From Argentina anserina (lineage: Eukaryota > Streptophyta > Magnoliopsida > Rosales > Rosaceae): a DNA stretch of 64,000 nucleotides. Each line of letters begins with the position of its first letter. The first letter of the stretch is position 1. Made by a program: the position numbers and the translations under genes. The notes beneath the pieces were generated by a model. It was not told where the DNA came from and did not search any database. It saw nothing but the letters and a program-made list of their open reading frames with translations. Location of the stretch: NCBI RefSeq assembly GCF_933775445.1, contig NC_065877.1:33232001-33296000 (forward strand). Direction: 5' to 3'. This document shows positions 50,137 to 62,547 of the stretch, piece after piece.

Positions 50137-52357
50137 TCAGCACCCTTTGAGATGAGAAAGAAACACGTTCTTCTTTCTCGGCTTGTGTTTCTCTCTGTAC
50201 CTCTTTCTCATCCATGATAAGCACCCACCTTGCCTCCACTTCTGCTTTTCTTGTTCCTTTCTCCCTTCCTTTTCTCTTTTTGTTTCTTCTTCCTGTTCTG
50301 TATCTTTCACTACCATCTGCATCCATCATATAATTCATACATCAAATCACATATTTTAGCTCACAATTTTGTTTAATTTATATACATTATGACTAAGTAT
50401 GACGTGTTTTTGAAGCCCAGGTTCATATATCTGGTACTTAACTCAAAACATGGGATCTTTACTCAAAATGTGGCATATTTTCAATATCAGCATGAGATTG
50501 CATGATCATTATCAGAGAATATCCAAGTGACCCAATAGTAGATGAGGTATTGGGTGGTCTCCACTCTTTGGTTCCATCAAAATCATTAGCCTAGTAATCT
50601 CAGGTTAAATTGAGTTCCAGATGATCATAATCCATCACAATAAATGCAGTGGACAAGATCTTGCAGAATAGCAAGAGACTTGTGTCACTTTCCTCAACTA
50701 TCAGCCATCAGTCACATTATACGTGACCTTATTTCACATGGTATCAAACATCATCAAATGACACTATAGCTCAAAGATGCAGGTACAAACCGATCACAAG
50801 GTATAGCATCAAATTTGTACCAAACAATAGTGAAATCACAATCCCTGAAACACATGAACATCTTTTCCAAAAAGATAAAGAAGATAAAGCAGCAGTGACA
50901 AGGCTTTTTCATTGAAAGCCCCAAAAGATCAGAAGGGTAAATGCAAAAGTGAATCCTTACTAATTTGGACTCCAGAATCTCAATGTTTCCACAACATAAC
51001 AATACAAAGGGAAGGGATGGATAATAAGACATAGTTCATAACTTCATTACAAGCAAGGGAAATACAGGTAAACTAAATCACATTCAGGAGTTTTACTGAA
51101 CAGTTTTAAATCTGGAAAACTTATGTTCCAAATCACAGTATGTAACTATGTATGTGCTGGAATGCAGGGCCACTTGGGGCATGTGCCATGAAAACAAAGA
51201 GGGACCAATTCAATCTAAAATCCATTGCCTTAGAGATTTTATTGGTTCCGATGATCATAAACACATCATTACTTAGCAACAAAATAAAAATCTTCATAAC
51301 CTAAAAATACATATCAAGCAAAAATCTACAACGAAGTAGCTTAACTTATAGCATTGATAAAGACAACATACCTCTTCTACATCATCCTCTTCTTCCGATT
51401 TCGGTTTCGAATTTGAATTTGAATTCGGTGAATCTCCGCCACGAAATCGATTTAATGTTCTTTCTACAATGGGAGGAGTTGAAGCAGAGCTAAGACTGCT
51501 AGAACTGATATCAGGAGTTCTCTGAGTTCCAAAATCTCTTGTCATACCCTCAATTTTCTTTTCTGCACCAAAAAAAACATTTTTCATTTTTAAAACTGTA
51601 ACATTTTTATGCAAGTGAAAAGTAGGCAGTATGAAGCAAGAAATAACAGTTGGAACCTGGAATTGGGAAATGACGAGCCAAGTCTTCTTTAGTGGAACTA
51701 GAAGGCTTGGTGTTATGGATTGGCCTAGTGCGAGATGAGTATACAAGAGGTGCAGACATTGTGATTCGATTAGTCATGTTTCGAAACGATCTTCCACTAA
51801 GTGTTTTTGCAGATAAACACTCCATTGGGACTTGTCCTGAAAGAGGGTTGCATATGTATTTCTCTGCTTCATTCCACTTTGAATGTAAAGCAAACCCATC
51901 TGGAGATAAGGCCTCCCAACTATGATAGGCAGACCTTGCTTGTAATGCTGCAAAGAAACACAGAAGGTTACAATCTGAACCAGTATCACCCTTAAAGTTC
52001 ATGATCATAAAACCTTTTACCTTTGAGGGCTGTGGTGAATGAGTAAGTTGCAGGGTCAATCTCATCTGCATAAGAATGTCGAACAAGATGTGAGCTAGCT
52101 AATGAGAAATAGTCAGTAAAGAGAAAAAGGTACTACTTATTACCTCTTAAGGCGTAGCCAGGAGAAGAAGCTGTGCTAGAGATGGTAATGTTTGATCTGA
52201 AAGACCTTGTGTCCTCTCTAAAGCTTCTAATGTAGGATGCTGAGAACCTTCTGGAATTCGTGTTTTCCCGATTGATTCCTCTAGCGTTGACAGCCCAATC
52301 TCTCAAGCTGAACTCAGGTTCGTCTCGTCCCCGAGAACTATACGGGGATTCTTCCAT
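50137..52357 (-). CDS. Plant-specific protein of unknown function (At5g16030-like)
   Basis: Five exons on the minus strand: 52357-52144, 52065-52021, 51947-51657, 51562-51372 and 50316-50137 (921 nt, 306 residues). Conserved-looking blocks: FSLRDWAVNARGINREN, FRSNITISSTASSPGY, DEIDPATYSFTTALKALQAR, LSPDGFALHSKWNEAEKYIC, NPLSGQVPMECLSAKTLSGR and a strongly basic, Trp/Cys-containing end (GGCLSWMRKRYREKHKPRKK...LKGC). The middle is Ser/Pro rich and acidic (SEEEDDVEE), so the protein is probably largely disordered. I recall Arabidopsis At5g16030, loosely annotated as a 'mental retardation GTPase activating protein' homologue, as the relative; that label has no clear basis and I infer no function from it. 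The final exon is placed 1 kb away by its frame and its LSWMRKR/HLKGC end. Confidence 0.8.
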
Positions 52358-54604
52358 TGTTGTAGCTAGCTAGCCAGCTTTAGTTGGTGCCAGCTTCCTA
52401 GTGCTGCTTGTTTAAGTTTTGAGATAACTTCTAGTAAATGGAGGCCAGTGTACGTAAGAACATATAGAGCGAATTTCAAATCTTTGAAATCTCGTCGTGT
52501 TTCTTCTGGGAAGATATAATGATAATCAGCTGGACATAGCAAGCAGCATATGAAGTGTGCACATATCGGTTTGGTTGCCAGTTTCACACACTCTGACACG
52601 CAAGCACAAAAAGATGAAACATTCGCTTTCTTCTTCCACAAAAAGAAAGAGCAAGAATAACACCAGCTTTTAGACTCTAAGCACACCATTAGTAAATTAG
52701 TGACCAAATTTGGTTGTTTGGGCCATAAGACAAAAGGGTCATTGTGCTTGTCCTGCTAAATGGTGTGCTAATCTTGTGTCAATATGGTGTTACAACGTTG
52801 ACACATGAGAGTATAATATGAGAACCAGGATTAAACACAATGATGAAAAGGAAAACTGTCTTTGGGATTTATAATTAGAGCTAGTGAGTAGAAATGTGGA
52901 TCTTATCTACACACATGACATTATTTACCGAAGATAAACACAATTAGTTGAAAAAAATTCTATTCATAGAAACTCTTGTTATTTTAAAATTATATTCATG
53001 GGCTGTTGAAAATTACATAATAATAGACTTCTACTTTTCTTTTCTTTTTCTTTCACTTTTTTCTTCTTCTAAAGATATGTTTTGAGAACATATTGAGTTG
53101 TTCTCCAATTCATACACATGCAAAGCGAAAAGATTGATAGACTATTCACCATTCTATGGGTACAGGCAGTAAATTGGAGAGGTTTCTGCACCACAAGTGA
53201 CCCTATAATTGGTCAAAATCTATAGAAAATTTTGTATAGAACAAATATCAACCGTGGGTCAGAACGCATATTGTAGTATTGCTCAAGAAAAGACTAGCAT
53301 TGGTAATGACTGTATGGTGAAGTTTGGTACAACCGAATCCAGCATTTGAATTGTCAATGATTTATCTTTATCATTGCAGCAGAACTTTTCCCAGGTGGGA
53401 AGTTATTCAAATGACGCTGGACCAAAGATGATTGGATCAGTGTAAAACTGTGATCCAAATTGCATTGATAGCAAACGTGCAGAGATTTATAAACAGGTAA
53501 ACACTGGTAACGTGTTTGCAGGAAGTATTGGGATGTCCTTTTGGAGCAACTTGAGTGAAGCATGTGCATTGTTGAAGAAAAGTGGTTGAATCAAGCGAAA
53601 TTTGCATCTTCCATTATTTCAGGGAGAGAACTAAACTCATAATCAGACATTTTTATGATCGTGGAGTTATTGGCTTCACTAATGTAGCTAGAGCCAGGAT
53701 TCAAGTAGTAGTTATGTGTGTTTTATCTCGAAAGTTCAGAAATTAACAAAGGGTTTTCTTCGTAAAACTTGAAAAATTCAATTAAGTCCCTCCTCTGGCC
53801 TTGTAAGCGACCATAAATCTCTGATGCAAGAACAAGAAAAACCAAATGTTGTTTTCGCTTTGGAGGATATGGTTATGAGTTATGCCATGTAACAAGTTGA
53901 TGATTGCAGATGTGCAATGTAGAGTTGCTTTCAGTCTGGGCTGGATGGAGAAGAAAAACAGTGGATAGCAAGAAATGGTGGGAATGAATGTTTCACAGTG
54001 CTTGTGCATGTGGATGTCTGCATCATATGAATAATCAAGTGTGGCAGTCCTCAAATTAAGGGACGGGGGACCTGTCATCATAGTCCCCAGTTTTGTCTGA
54101 TCTGTATGCAATGTATGATTCAACAGTGTCACCAAGGTCCCCCCCCCCCCCCCCCCCCCCCCCCACTTCATTTAATCTCAAAAGCTTAGTCATTTCAAGA
54201 AGATGTAACATTGTCATCAAACATAGACCAACTCGATGAATCCAAGGCCAGAAACCTTGAGAAACTTACCACCCGTGTAAACGGTAGGTAGATAACGTTC
54301 TCATCTATCACGCATGTATATAAACCAAACCTTTAGAGAGGATGGAAGTGCAGAGATATGTAGGCATGAGTGATAACTTGTCATTTCTTTAATTTCAAAG
54401 CAACATCAAACAGATTCACAGCAGGTTTAAAGGAAACAATGTGCTTTCACTCACCGAGTGTATGTGTTGATGACAAATGATAAGCTAGACCAGTTTTTAG
54501 ACCATACAAGCTTTAAGAACTGGAAGTCTCATAAGTTGGTGAATTATAAAGAACATTCTTGGAAAGCTGACTCATAGCTTTTTTTTACCTTTGGTCAAAT
54601 GCGT
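52358..54604. other. Intergenic stretch with a poly(C) tract
   Basis: No gene recognised over 2.2 kb. The only notable item is the homopolymer at 54139-54164. Confidence 0.55.
54139..54164. repeat. Poly(C)26 homopolymer
   Basis: 26 consecutive C residues in otherwise AT-rich DNA. Exact length may be unreliable in sequencing. Confidence 0.9.
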
Positions 54605-57600
54605 TCAGTTCTCCAGTCGAACATCATGAAAAAGACACTCCGCACGAGGCAACTCTGAGCAACCAACAGCAAATAATCGCACATATGACAACGTTGTTGC
54701 TCGTGGAGTCAGGTAGAGCAATGGAGGGCTGAAACACTCGACCTTCAAGTATTTTGGAAAGCAATGGTAAGCACCAAACTGGTCCCAGTTCCATATTACC
54801 TGAAAAGGAAGGAAGAGATTTTATCAGACTGGATGATCACAAAAGTATATAATGCAAACCATCCAATGAAAATGATGCAAACCAACTGATGAAGTAAAAC
54901 ACTAAGAAACCAATACCAGATTAAAACCAGCCAGTCAACAATCTTAAATGATTCTCATATGGAATTTAATCTGGATTATCATGCAGGACAAGCCTGTATT
55001 TAACTCTGTTACAGCTAAGAAAAAAGGTTGATGACCGTACATACCTTCAAGAGTTCAGCATTTAATCTTGTCCACTTTAGATATATTAGGAAACTGAAGC
55101 TCCTGTATTCAGTAACAAAATGGTGTATAAGATCATGGACCAATGTAATCACATAAAGCAAGAATGGCACCTAAGAAATTAACAAAGAGTCCAAAAGAAA
55201 GAATAATATACAGATAATCACATATTTATGTGGTAACGTATAGGTTCAACACTTACTGTTTAAATAGAATTACTTAAGAACCTCCATCAAACCAGTAGAG
55301 CTCAATTAATATTGCTTGGAATTCCAAAGTTCTACAAAAGAAGCGTGCTTAGACCAGAGCAATAAAAAAACTAAAATGACGAGGGAATAATCTAGTAGAG
55401 GATTCTCACCAATCGAAGAAACAGTTGTACTGTGAAACTTCAAGAGGTTGCATACGTGTACAAGTTTCCTGCATAATGAGAAAAGGCATGATACGCATAA
55501 AAAAGAACATGTACCTTAAACATTAAAATGAATTGCCAGGGCCTCCTCATATTTGTAAAACTTTGGTCCTTCCACCAATTTCAGTATAATTATATAGTTT
55601 ATAAAATTATGAAAAACCTAATTCATACTGGCATCACATGAAGAAACCACATGTTACCTTGTCCAAGAATCAAAATAGCATTTGTGGCCAAAGGAGTAAG
55701 GTCTTGAATCTTTTCCCCAGTGAATATTGTGAGACCAACTAGCACAGTAAAAACAAAACCGGTTAAAATATTGGAAATATATTGTAATTGTAACGCAACT
55801 GCATTTTAATTTAAGGGAAAGAAGGCCCTTAGAATCAGGGTTTATAGGGTTCAGACACTTCATAAAAAATTTCAACCACCATAAAACACCACTCTTGAGA
55901 ATAAAATTTGCAAAAATACTCCATTTCAGAGAAATATGTAGAAGTACTGACAACATATGTAGGTTTCATTGACTTCTATGGAACAAAAATTTGACAAAAT
56001 CTTGAATATCAGACCATGAAATTTAACATGTCTAATTAGCACCTGTGATGTGCAACGGCTTTTCCTTGATCTCATTTAAATCATTTTCGCTAACTGCGAT
56101 ATCCATGTCAGATGCCACCATCATCTGCACAGAATTGTAGCCATCTGACACCCAAACAGATTGTGTTCCTGCAAAATATGGATTCCTCTAGTGGTTGAAG
56201 GCAAGTAAAATTCAGGTGCACTGCAATATTACAGTGTTCCAAACCCTAAAATTTTCTAGCCACCATATAGCAAAAAACATAGACCATACTACTGCCAGAC
56301 ATTCAGATCATCAAGTTCATTTATTCCCTTATTAGGTAATAATTTTTTGGAAGTGCAAGACGACTTCAGTGGAGCAAAGGTAAAGTAGATAAGATTAAGG
56401 GAGAAAAGAAGCATACTTGCAGCTATTTCAGGAAGAACAGCCACCTTTTGCACTTTCATACCGTTAGGCAACTGCTGCATAAAAGTAGTTATATTTGATC
56501 CCATTACAGGTCTAGAAAGGTGCAACAGCTGTAAACCTCCATCAGAGTCAAGGATTAAAAATTTGTTAGGGGACAGTGCTTCAAGGGAAATTGCCTTCAC
56601 CAGTATCTTTCTTCTTGGTTTAGAGGTTTCTAACTCCTTGCCCTTGAATGCCACAAAATACACTCCGTCTTCACATGGTTCTTGTTTCAGTTTAACAGAC
56701 CTCTGCTTGTCTACAAGGTAACAACATACAGTTAGTGGCACTAGCCTGTCAGCCAATAGGAGAACAAATTCATACGAAACAATGGAAGCCACTTCACTCT
56801 ATAATTTACATGTTAAATAAATTAATAATATGATGACAACCAAACTACTTAGTTATATTGAAAAACTATACGGAACGGACCATATTAGAGGGAAAAGTCA
56901 ATGATCAGTCTACAAGCTAGAAATTTCAGGTGGATGATACGAAAATGCAACAGTCCTTATCTAGAGTTATTAATCTAATCAGTATTTACCATCTAGAGGC
57001 AGTTATGATTTTAACCAAAGGACAGCACCTTGCTTAAATGAATAGCACCCATGTCCTTGTCCAAAGGATATACCTAAAAAACAATTTGTCAGTGTGATCT
57101 TGCAGATAAACATATAAATATGTTCAAGGTAGTGCGTGTGCAAGAAACAGGCTCAACTACAGTCATCGAACTAAAATTACGCCATTGGATCTGATCAATG
57201 AGGTCATGAAGGAATATGTGATCCACAAGCATAAAGTTAGTCCATGATATGGCACTTTGGCACTTCAAGTAAAAACAAAACACCCAAAATCAAAAGATTG
57301 ACATTTTAGTGATTTTACTATATATCTGTGGGGAAACTTATCTTTTGTGAAATTTTGAGTCTAGACATTCAACAGAGTATGATAGTGCTATCAGACCGCA
57401 TGGAAGTCACTTCAAATAAAGACCTTTGAGATTTGGTTAAAATCCTCTATAATTTGGGAATAACAAAATTTGATCATTCAAAAAATATGAAAGAAAAAGC
57501 AACAATGACAAAACTTAAAAAAAAAAAAAAATCAGGTTCACAAAGCCATCACACCATGTTTGCTGAGCTTAACCAATTATCCCCCTTTAAATTCGAAGTT

Positions 57601-59229
57601 CTCACTGAGAAAAGAGAAATGAATCTCTTTCCAAATTTTTGATATGCAGAAATTTCCGAGCGAACTTCACAGACTCAGGGTCATAACTGAGCCTCTAGCT
57701 GAGCCTTACAATTTTTGGAAGCAGGTTACTCTACCCAAAATCACATATTAGTAAAATTAGGCCTGACGATTCCTACTCACTCGCTGAACCCAACCCTAAA
57801 ATCTCATTTACTTCCCATCACTAAATTTAGACCTTAGCAAACAACTTATACATCGCTTCCAAAGCCAATTCGACAGTGCTGTTGCTTCTCATTTATGTTT
57901 CAGCTGATAATCTTTTCCTAATAATTCCTATAAAACAAGTACCTCAACATAACTTCAGAAATATATCAATATAACTACAGCTAACATAATTCCATCAGTT
58001 AGGTGCATGCCATGACGTCAACAATAAAATAAGCGTGGGGAGACCAGAAAACTTAGTATTGTAGATAATTTCTAATTTATTAAACAACCTTGTTGCACAA
58101 ATATTATATACCACATGATAGCTCATCACATGACTGGACGGCCCTTACTTAACTACTTACATAACTAATAAACCAAGTCTATCCTTGATTCAGAAAGAGG
58201 CCGAGAAGTCATTTAGCATTGCCTTAATCTAACATCATTAGTTGTCAGGTCAGTGCGTTAAGTGCCACTAGGTCAGTTTGATCAAACTTTGAGGATTCAA
58301 CTCTTCTAAGTACTAACTTAACAGCAATCATGAATGCATTACCAAATGTCCATAAAACTTCTGCATTGCATTTATTTTAAATCAAAACCATAATAACATC
58401 AAACCAAATCAGCATACTTACCAGAGACACAAGTCGTATCATTCTTGCAGCACAAGTAACCACTGCAACTCCCATCACATTTCCCACTTCCATGCTTACT
58501 CCCACAATCCCCAGCTTCACAATGCACCACCACATTGTCACCACTCACCCCATTCAAAGTCCTAGACTTTCTCACCCTCCCCTTCGCAACCTTCCTCAAG
58601 TCGAAAACCCTCACTCCACCATCCTCCCCCAACATCAAGAACCCAAACGAAACGCTAATAGACCACACAGGCTTGCAGCAATCAATGACAGCACACCTCA
58701 TCAGCTTCACAGCCACCTCACCAACATCTTTGACAGCAAAAACCCAAATCTTGGAGCCCGAAACTGAATACATTGCGAAAAAGTTCACAGACCCAGAAAG
58801 CCTAACCGAAACCCCGTGATTGCAATCCACCAAAGCCCCAAACTTGTGATCAAAGCTGAGATCTTTCTGGGTGCAGACCACCTGGGCCCTCACAAATTGG
58901 GTCATTTTGTGGAGGACATAGAACCTGAGGAGGATTTGGGACCCACCCTTGTGAGGGCCAGAGACAATGAAGAGGACTTTGGGATTGGAATTGTTAGGGT
59001 TTTGGAGGAGGAGGAAAGTGGAGGACGAGGAAGGTGGGTGGATTAGGGTTTGGGGAGGAGGGAGGGAGGAGAGAGAAAGAGGGGAGAGAGAAGGGTAGAG
59101 AGAGAAAGTGGAGTCAGAGTGCATGAGGGCTAGAGAGAGAGAGGTGGGCTCAAAGAGGAGGGAGGTGATGTGTGGGGAGGAGAGAGAGGGGTAGGGGAGG
59201 TTGAGCTTGGAGGCTTGGACAACAACCAT
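54605..59229 (-). CDS. Plant protein of unknown function with WD40-like (propeller) features
   Basis: Seven exons on the minus strand: 59229-58422, 56710-56417, 56168-56043, 55738-55629, 55468-55410, 55102-55045 and 54799-54605 (1,650 nt, 549 residues). The large first exon encodes repeated strand-turn-strand motifs (ITSLLFEPTSLSLALMHSDS, FFAMYSVSGSKIWVFAV, PVWSISVSFGFLMLGEDGGV), followed by ISLEALSPNKFLILDSDGGL and LTPLATNAILILGQ in later exons. These resemble WD40/propeller blades without clear WD pairs. A short Cys-rich patch (CDGSCSGYLCCKNDTTC) ends exon 1. The C terminus (VIWNWDQFGAYHCFPKYL...FAVGCSELPRAECLFHD) is distinctive. I do not know the family's function. The exon 4 donor is the least sure: two are possible (after 55658 or 55629), and only the latter keeps frame into exon 5. 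Intron 1 is 1.7 kb. Confidence 0.78.
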
Positions 59230-60335
59230 TAGAGGCGGAGGAGGAGGACGGCGTCGTTTTTATGGTTTGGTGGTGGTGGTTTTGGGGTGGTTGTTACTGT
59301 CGGAGGAACAAGAGGGGCATTGTTCTTGGTCCTGTGTTTTGAGTTTGAGGAGGAAAGTCTCTGACTTTTCAGAGATCTAAACATGATTAATTTATTGTTT
59401 GATGTTGATTAGTGGGGTTAGACAGCTTAAGGCCGGTGAGGTAATATGTAACTAGCACGTTTTTTTGTTGTTGTCAGTTCTAAAACATTTTTCCTAGGGC
59501 TCGAAGTGATAACTCTATAACGTGGTACACCGTTGCATACTGAAATAGATGGGTCAGTCTCGAAATTGAGCATCAAGGCTCGAAATTGGGCATCAAGGTA
59601 ACTAGCACGTTTTTTCGTAAGAGTTGCAGAATTTATTTTTTATATAATTTTATTTCATACGAACAAATAATATTAATAAAATATTCGTATTTTTATATAA
59701 TTATCTTTATGTTTTAAGTAAAAAATTACAACAAAATTTTATTTAACAGTTCACAAGGTGAAATTTTTGATTATGAAGGTTTATGCGTTGAGAGGTCTGT
59801 AGGTTTAGTTTAATGTATTGAGGAAGGATCCCACATCGGAAAATAAGTTGACGGTGAGATGGGTTTATATATTGTGTGTTGGCGAATCATGTGGCGCTGT
59901 ACCCTATGGGGTACATAAAATTGGGACTGAAACCTGGAACTTACGCAAATTATGCAATGGAGTGAATGGACTAAACATTGGGACACCATGTCCTGGGAGG
60001 CTGGGACACTTACCTATCCAATGGACTGGAGATTAATGGATATAAATAAACTTAAGACTAAGATAATAATAAAAATACCTTTGTTTTCTTTTTCCTTTTT
60101 ACCAGTGGTCCAGTGCTTTGACTGCCGATCTTAATTTGAAATTTTGAACTCGTATCATTTAAAACATAAGAATACATAAAACCACATTGGAAAAGCACTA
60201 AACTAGCTGATTCCATTGCCTTGAAGTTCGAATTATTATAGCAAAGTTTTCATAAACCCACACTGACTTCTGACTATCCATCTACCTGAGCTAGTTCTCA
60301 TCCTCAGTTGACCACCACCACCAAGAACTTCTGAA
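59230..60335. other. Spacer between the propeller-like gene and AOC
   Basis: Promoter of the minus-strand propeller-like gene at the left, AT-rich DNA, then the 3' region of AOC. A small direct duplication (cgaaattgggcatcaagg type) occurs near 59558-59600. No gene recognised. Confidence 0.55.
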
Positions 60336-61119
60336 CTAATTAGTGAAATTAGAGATAGTAGCTTGAGGCTCACAAGCCTTGGCAGCAGGGCTAGGTTGAA
60401 CACTGGGGCTTGGTTCAACAAGCTTCCCAGCTGTAAGCTCCTCCGGCAAGTCCTCAATCCCCTTCAAGCAAAAAGTGTACAAGATCTTGAAAGGAAACAC
60501 AATCTGGTGCAGCTTGACATGTCCATACACCCCTTCAAATATCCCCGAACCACCTGTCACGGCCAAGCTCGTGTCCTCGTAAGTCAAGTACGGTCCCTGG
60601 ACAGAAATGTGACCGTAGTCCCCAAAATAGAAGCTGTACATTGCCTCGTATCGGTCACCCTTCTTTTCCGGCTTGCTTTCGATCAAAATGCAAAGTCCCG
60701 CTGTAATCCCCAAGCGCTTCTCAAGGTCTCCGGTGTATATCTGCAACAAAATTCATACAAGACCATACAATTAGCTAGAACAATGTCAACAGACTAGTAA
60801 CGAATTACGTACTAAAGAAATTAGGAAACTACTTTGTTCGTGAAGGGCACGAGATCACCCAGGGAATGCGAAGGTTTCTGGCTCAGACTAAGGTAAGCGG
60901 GGCTTGAACGGTCACGTTCGTTGATCTCATACACATGGAACTCTTGAACTTTTGCTGCAGAAACAAACACATTTTGGTTGGTTACAGAAAAAAGAACTAC
61001 GTTACTCTGATGAGAGTCTGAGACAAGAACTTAATGTACTAGTGCAAAGTAAAATGATCGAAGAGAGCAACTAAAAGATAAAAAGACTAACTGGGTCTTG
61101 GGGAGCTTGAGCAGGCCAT
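60336..61119 (-). CDS. AOC: Allene oxide cyclase, short form without a visible transit peptide
   Basis: Three exons on the minus strand: 61119-61092, 60954-60833 and 60740-60336 (555 nt, 184 residues). AOC turns 12,13-epoxy-octadecatrienoic acid into cis-(+)-OPDA, the precursor of jasmonate. The whole barrel is present: [80 protein letters not shown] and [17 protein letters not shown]. The Glu of the NERD segment, the SP pair, VPFTN and the Cys of GLC, all in or near the pocket of known AOC structures, are kept. Usual plant AOCs have about 245-260 residues with a plastid transit peptide. Here only nine codons (MACSSSPRP) precede exon 2, and a TATA box lies 80-90 bp before the ATG, leaving no room for a longer N terminus. 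It may act outside plastids or use another start. Confidence 0.92.
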
Positions 61120-61198
61120 TGCAGAATTGGTTTTTTCTTGAGAATGGATCGAATGAACTGGTAAGAAGGTTTGGTAGAGGAGAAGGTGGAGAAGGGTG

Positions 61199-61206
61199 CT
61201 TATATA
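61199..61206 (-). promoter_or_regulatory. TATA box of AOC
   Basis: TATATAAG on the minus strand, with transcription expected to start near 61170. Confidence 0.7.
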
Positions 61207-61249
61207 GAACTAGGAAAATGAAGGATATGAGGACGGTGATTAATTCTGT

Positions 61250-61255
61250 CACGTG
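61250..61255. promoter_or_regulatory. G-box in the AOC promoter
   Basis: Perfect CACGTG about 45 bp upstream of the TATA box. G-boxes are MYC2 targets and jasmonate synthesis genes are under MYC2 feedback, so JA control is plausible (inference). Confidence 0.5.
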
Positions 61256-61555
61256 GGTTTTTAGGGCGAATGATGGATAAAATGGGCGGTGCAGTCAAAC
61301 CATATGTGAAGCTGTATTGAATCTGGGGAATTGGCAAAGGAAATAAACGTGTGAAGAATTGGAAAAGTGTAACGTACAATTTATGGTGGGAATCGAGTGG
61401 CTAACTTTATAGGAGTCAAATAGTCGAGCCTATACTCCACATTATAGTACCATTGGCCGGTGGAGCCTGACTCAAGTGTGCCGGAAAAACACATTATAAC
61501 ATCACAAAAAGTTGTGTCACACCATAAATAAAGAACGTTATTGATCGGCTCGTGT

Positions 61556-61564
61556 TATATAAAC
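61556..61564 (+). promoter_or_regulatory. TATA box of an unidentified + strand gene
   Basis: TATATAAAC is followed by CT-rich leader-like sequence (61720-61800, 61840-61930) and a donor (GCCAG|GTATTT) at 62105/62106, suggesting a transcript start near 61590. Confidence 0.5.
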
Positions 61565-61961
61565 GGTAACTAATTTCCTATATATTATACGCCGGTTGCA
61601 ATTTCAACAGTATAGCAACAGTATCGCTACAGTTGCGTCGGTGTCGGCTCGGCTCGGCTCGGCTTACAGAAAGTGAAATATGTTCTGTGGACTTCTGGGT
61701 TTTAATGATGCCTTTACTTTCGATCTCCTCTTGCTCCATCTACATCTCTCTCCCTTCTCTCGGCGTCTCTCTCCTCTAAAAAAAACCCCTTCATTTGTTT
61801 GGTGATTATAGTGAAATAGATTGAATTTCATTTGTGTGTCTCCCTTCTCCTTCTCTCAGTGCTCTCTTCCTCCTGTCTCGCTTTGTGATTGTAGGTGGTT
61901 TAGTTTGGGTTTCTCTTCCTCATCTTCAGTTGTTTTCTCTTTGTTTCTCTGAGGAAAACTG

Positions 61962-62021
61962 ATGTTGCTAATCTGATCTCCCAGCGCAAAGCGCGCCTCC
62001 CCCAGAGGAGGAAGGGAGATC
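61962..62021 (+). promoter_or_regulatory. Four-codon uORF followed at once by a compact predicted three-way-junction RNA
   Basis: uORF ATG TTG CTA ATC TGA (61962-61976). Its stop codon supplies the first bases of a 9-bp outer stem: TGATCTCCC (61974-61982) pairs with GGGAGATCA (62014-62022). Between them are two hairpins: GCGC-AAA-GCGC (61984-61994) and CCTCC-CCCAGA-GGAGG (61996-62011). Only four bases are left unpaired at the junction. It lies in what looks like a 5' leader exon, upstream of the donor at 62106. Confidence 0.6.
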
Positions 62022-62105
62022 AAACTTACTGTTTATACCACTGTACATTGGTTTTTACATTCTTTCCATCGAATTTAGGGGTTTAGCTGTCAGCTGTCGA
62101 GCCAG

Positions 62106-62483
62106 GTATTTCAACTATGTTTTGCCATTTTGAGGGAATGCATTTCTTCTGTGTTTCTTCTCGCGTTGGTTTTGTTTTGTCCAATCCGTTTCCATCGGCC
62201 TTATGTTTGGATGTGCTCAAATCAGTTTTTCGTTCAGTTTGCGGAACTCTCTCTCAACGAAGTAGGGCGAGTATGATTTTCGTTTCTGTCTTTGTTGCTG
62301 GGCAAATGGAGCAGGAAATCAAAGCTCAATTATCCATCTCTCTTCCTCAATCATCTGTATCCAGTATCTTTAGTCATGTTAAGTTTTTATTCTTGGTTTT
62401 CAGTTGATTCCAATTGGTGTTTTGATCTTTTTGCATGTGGCTAAGTTTTGTTCTGGGTTGCTATGGAAGCTCAAAGCCATCGT

Positions 62484-62547
<64 letters not shown>

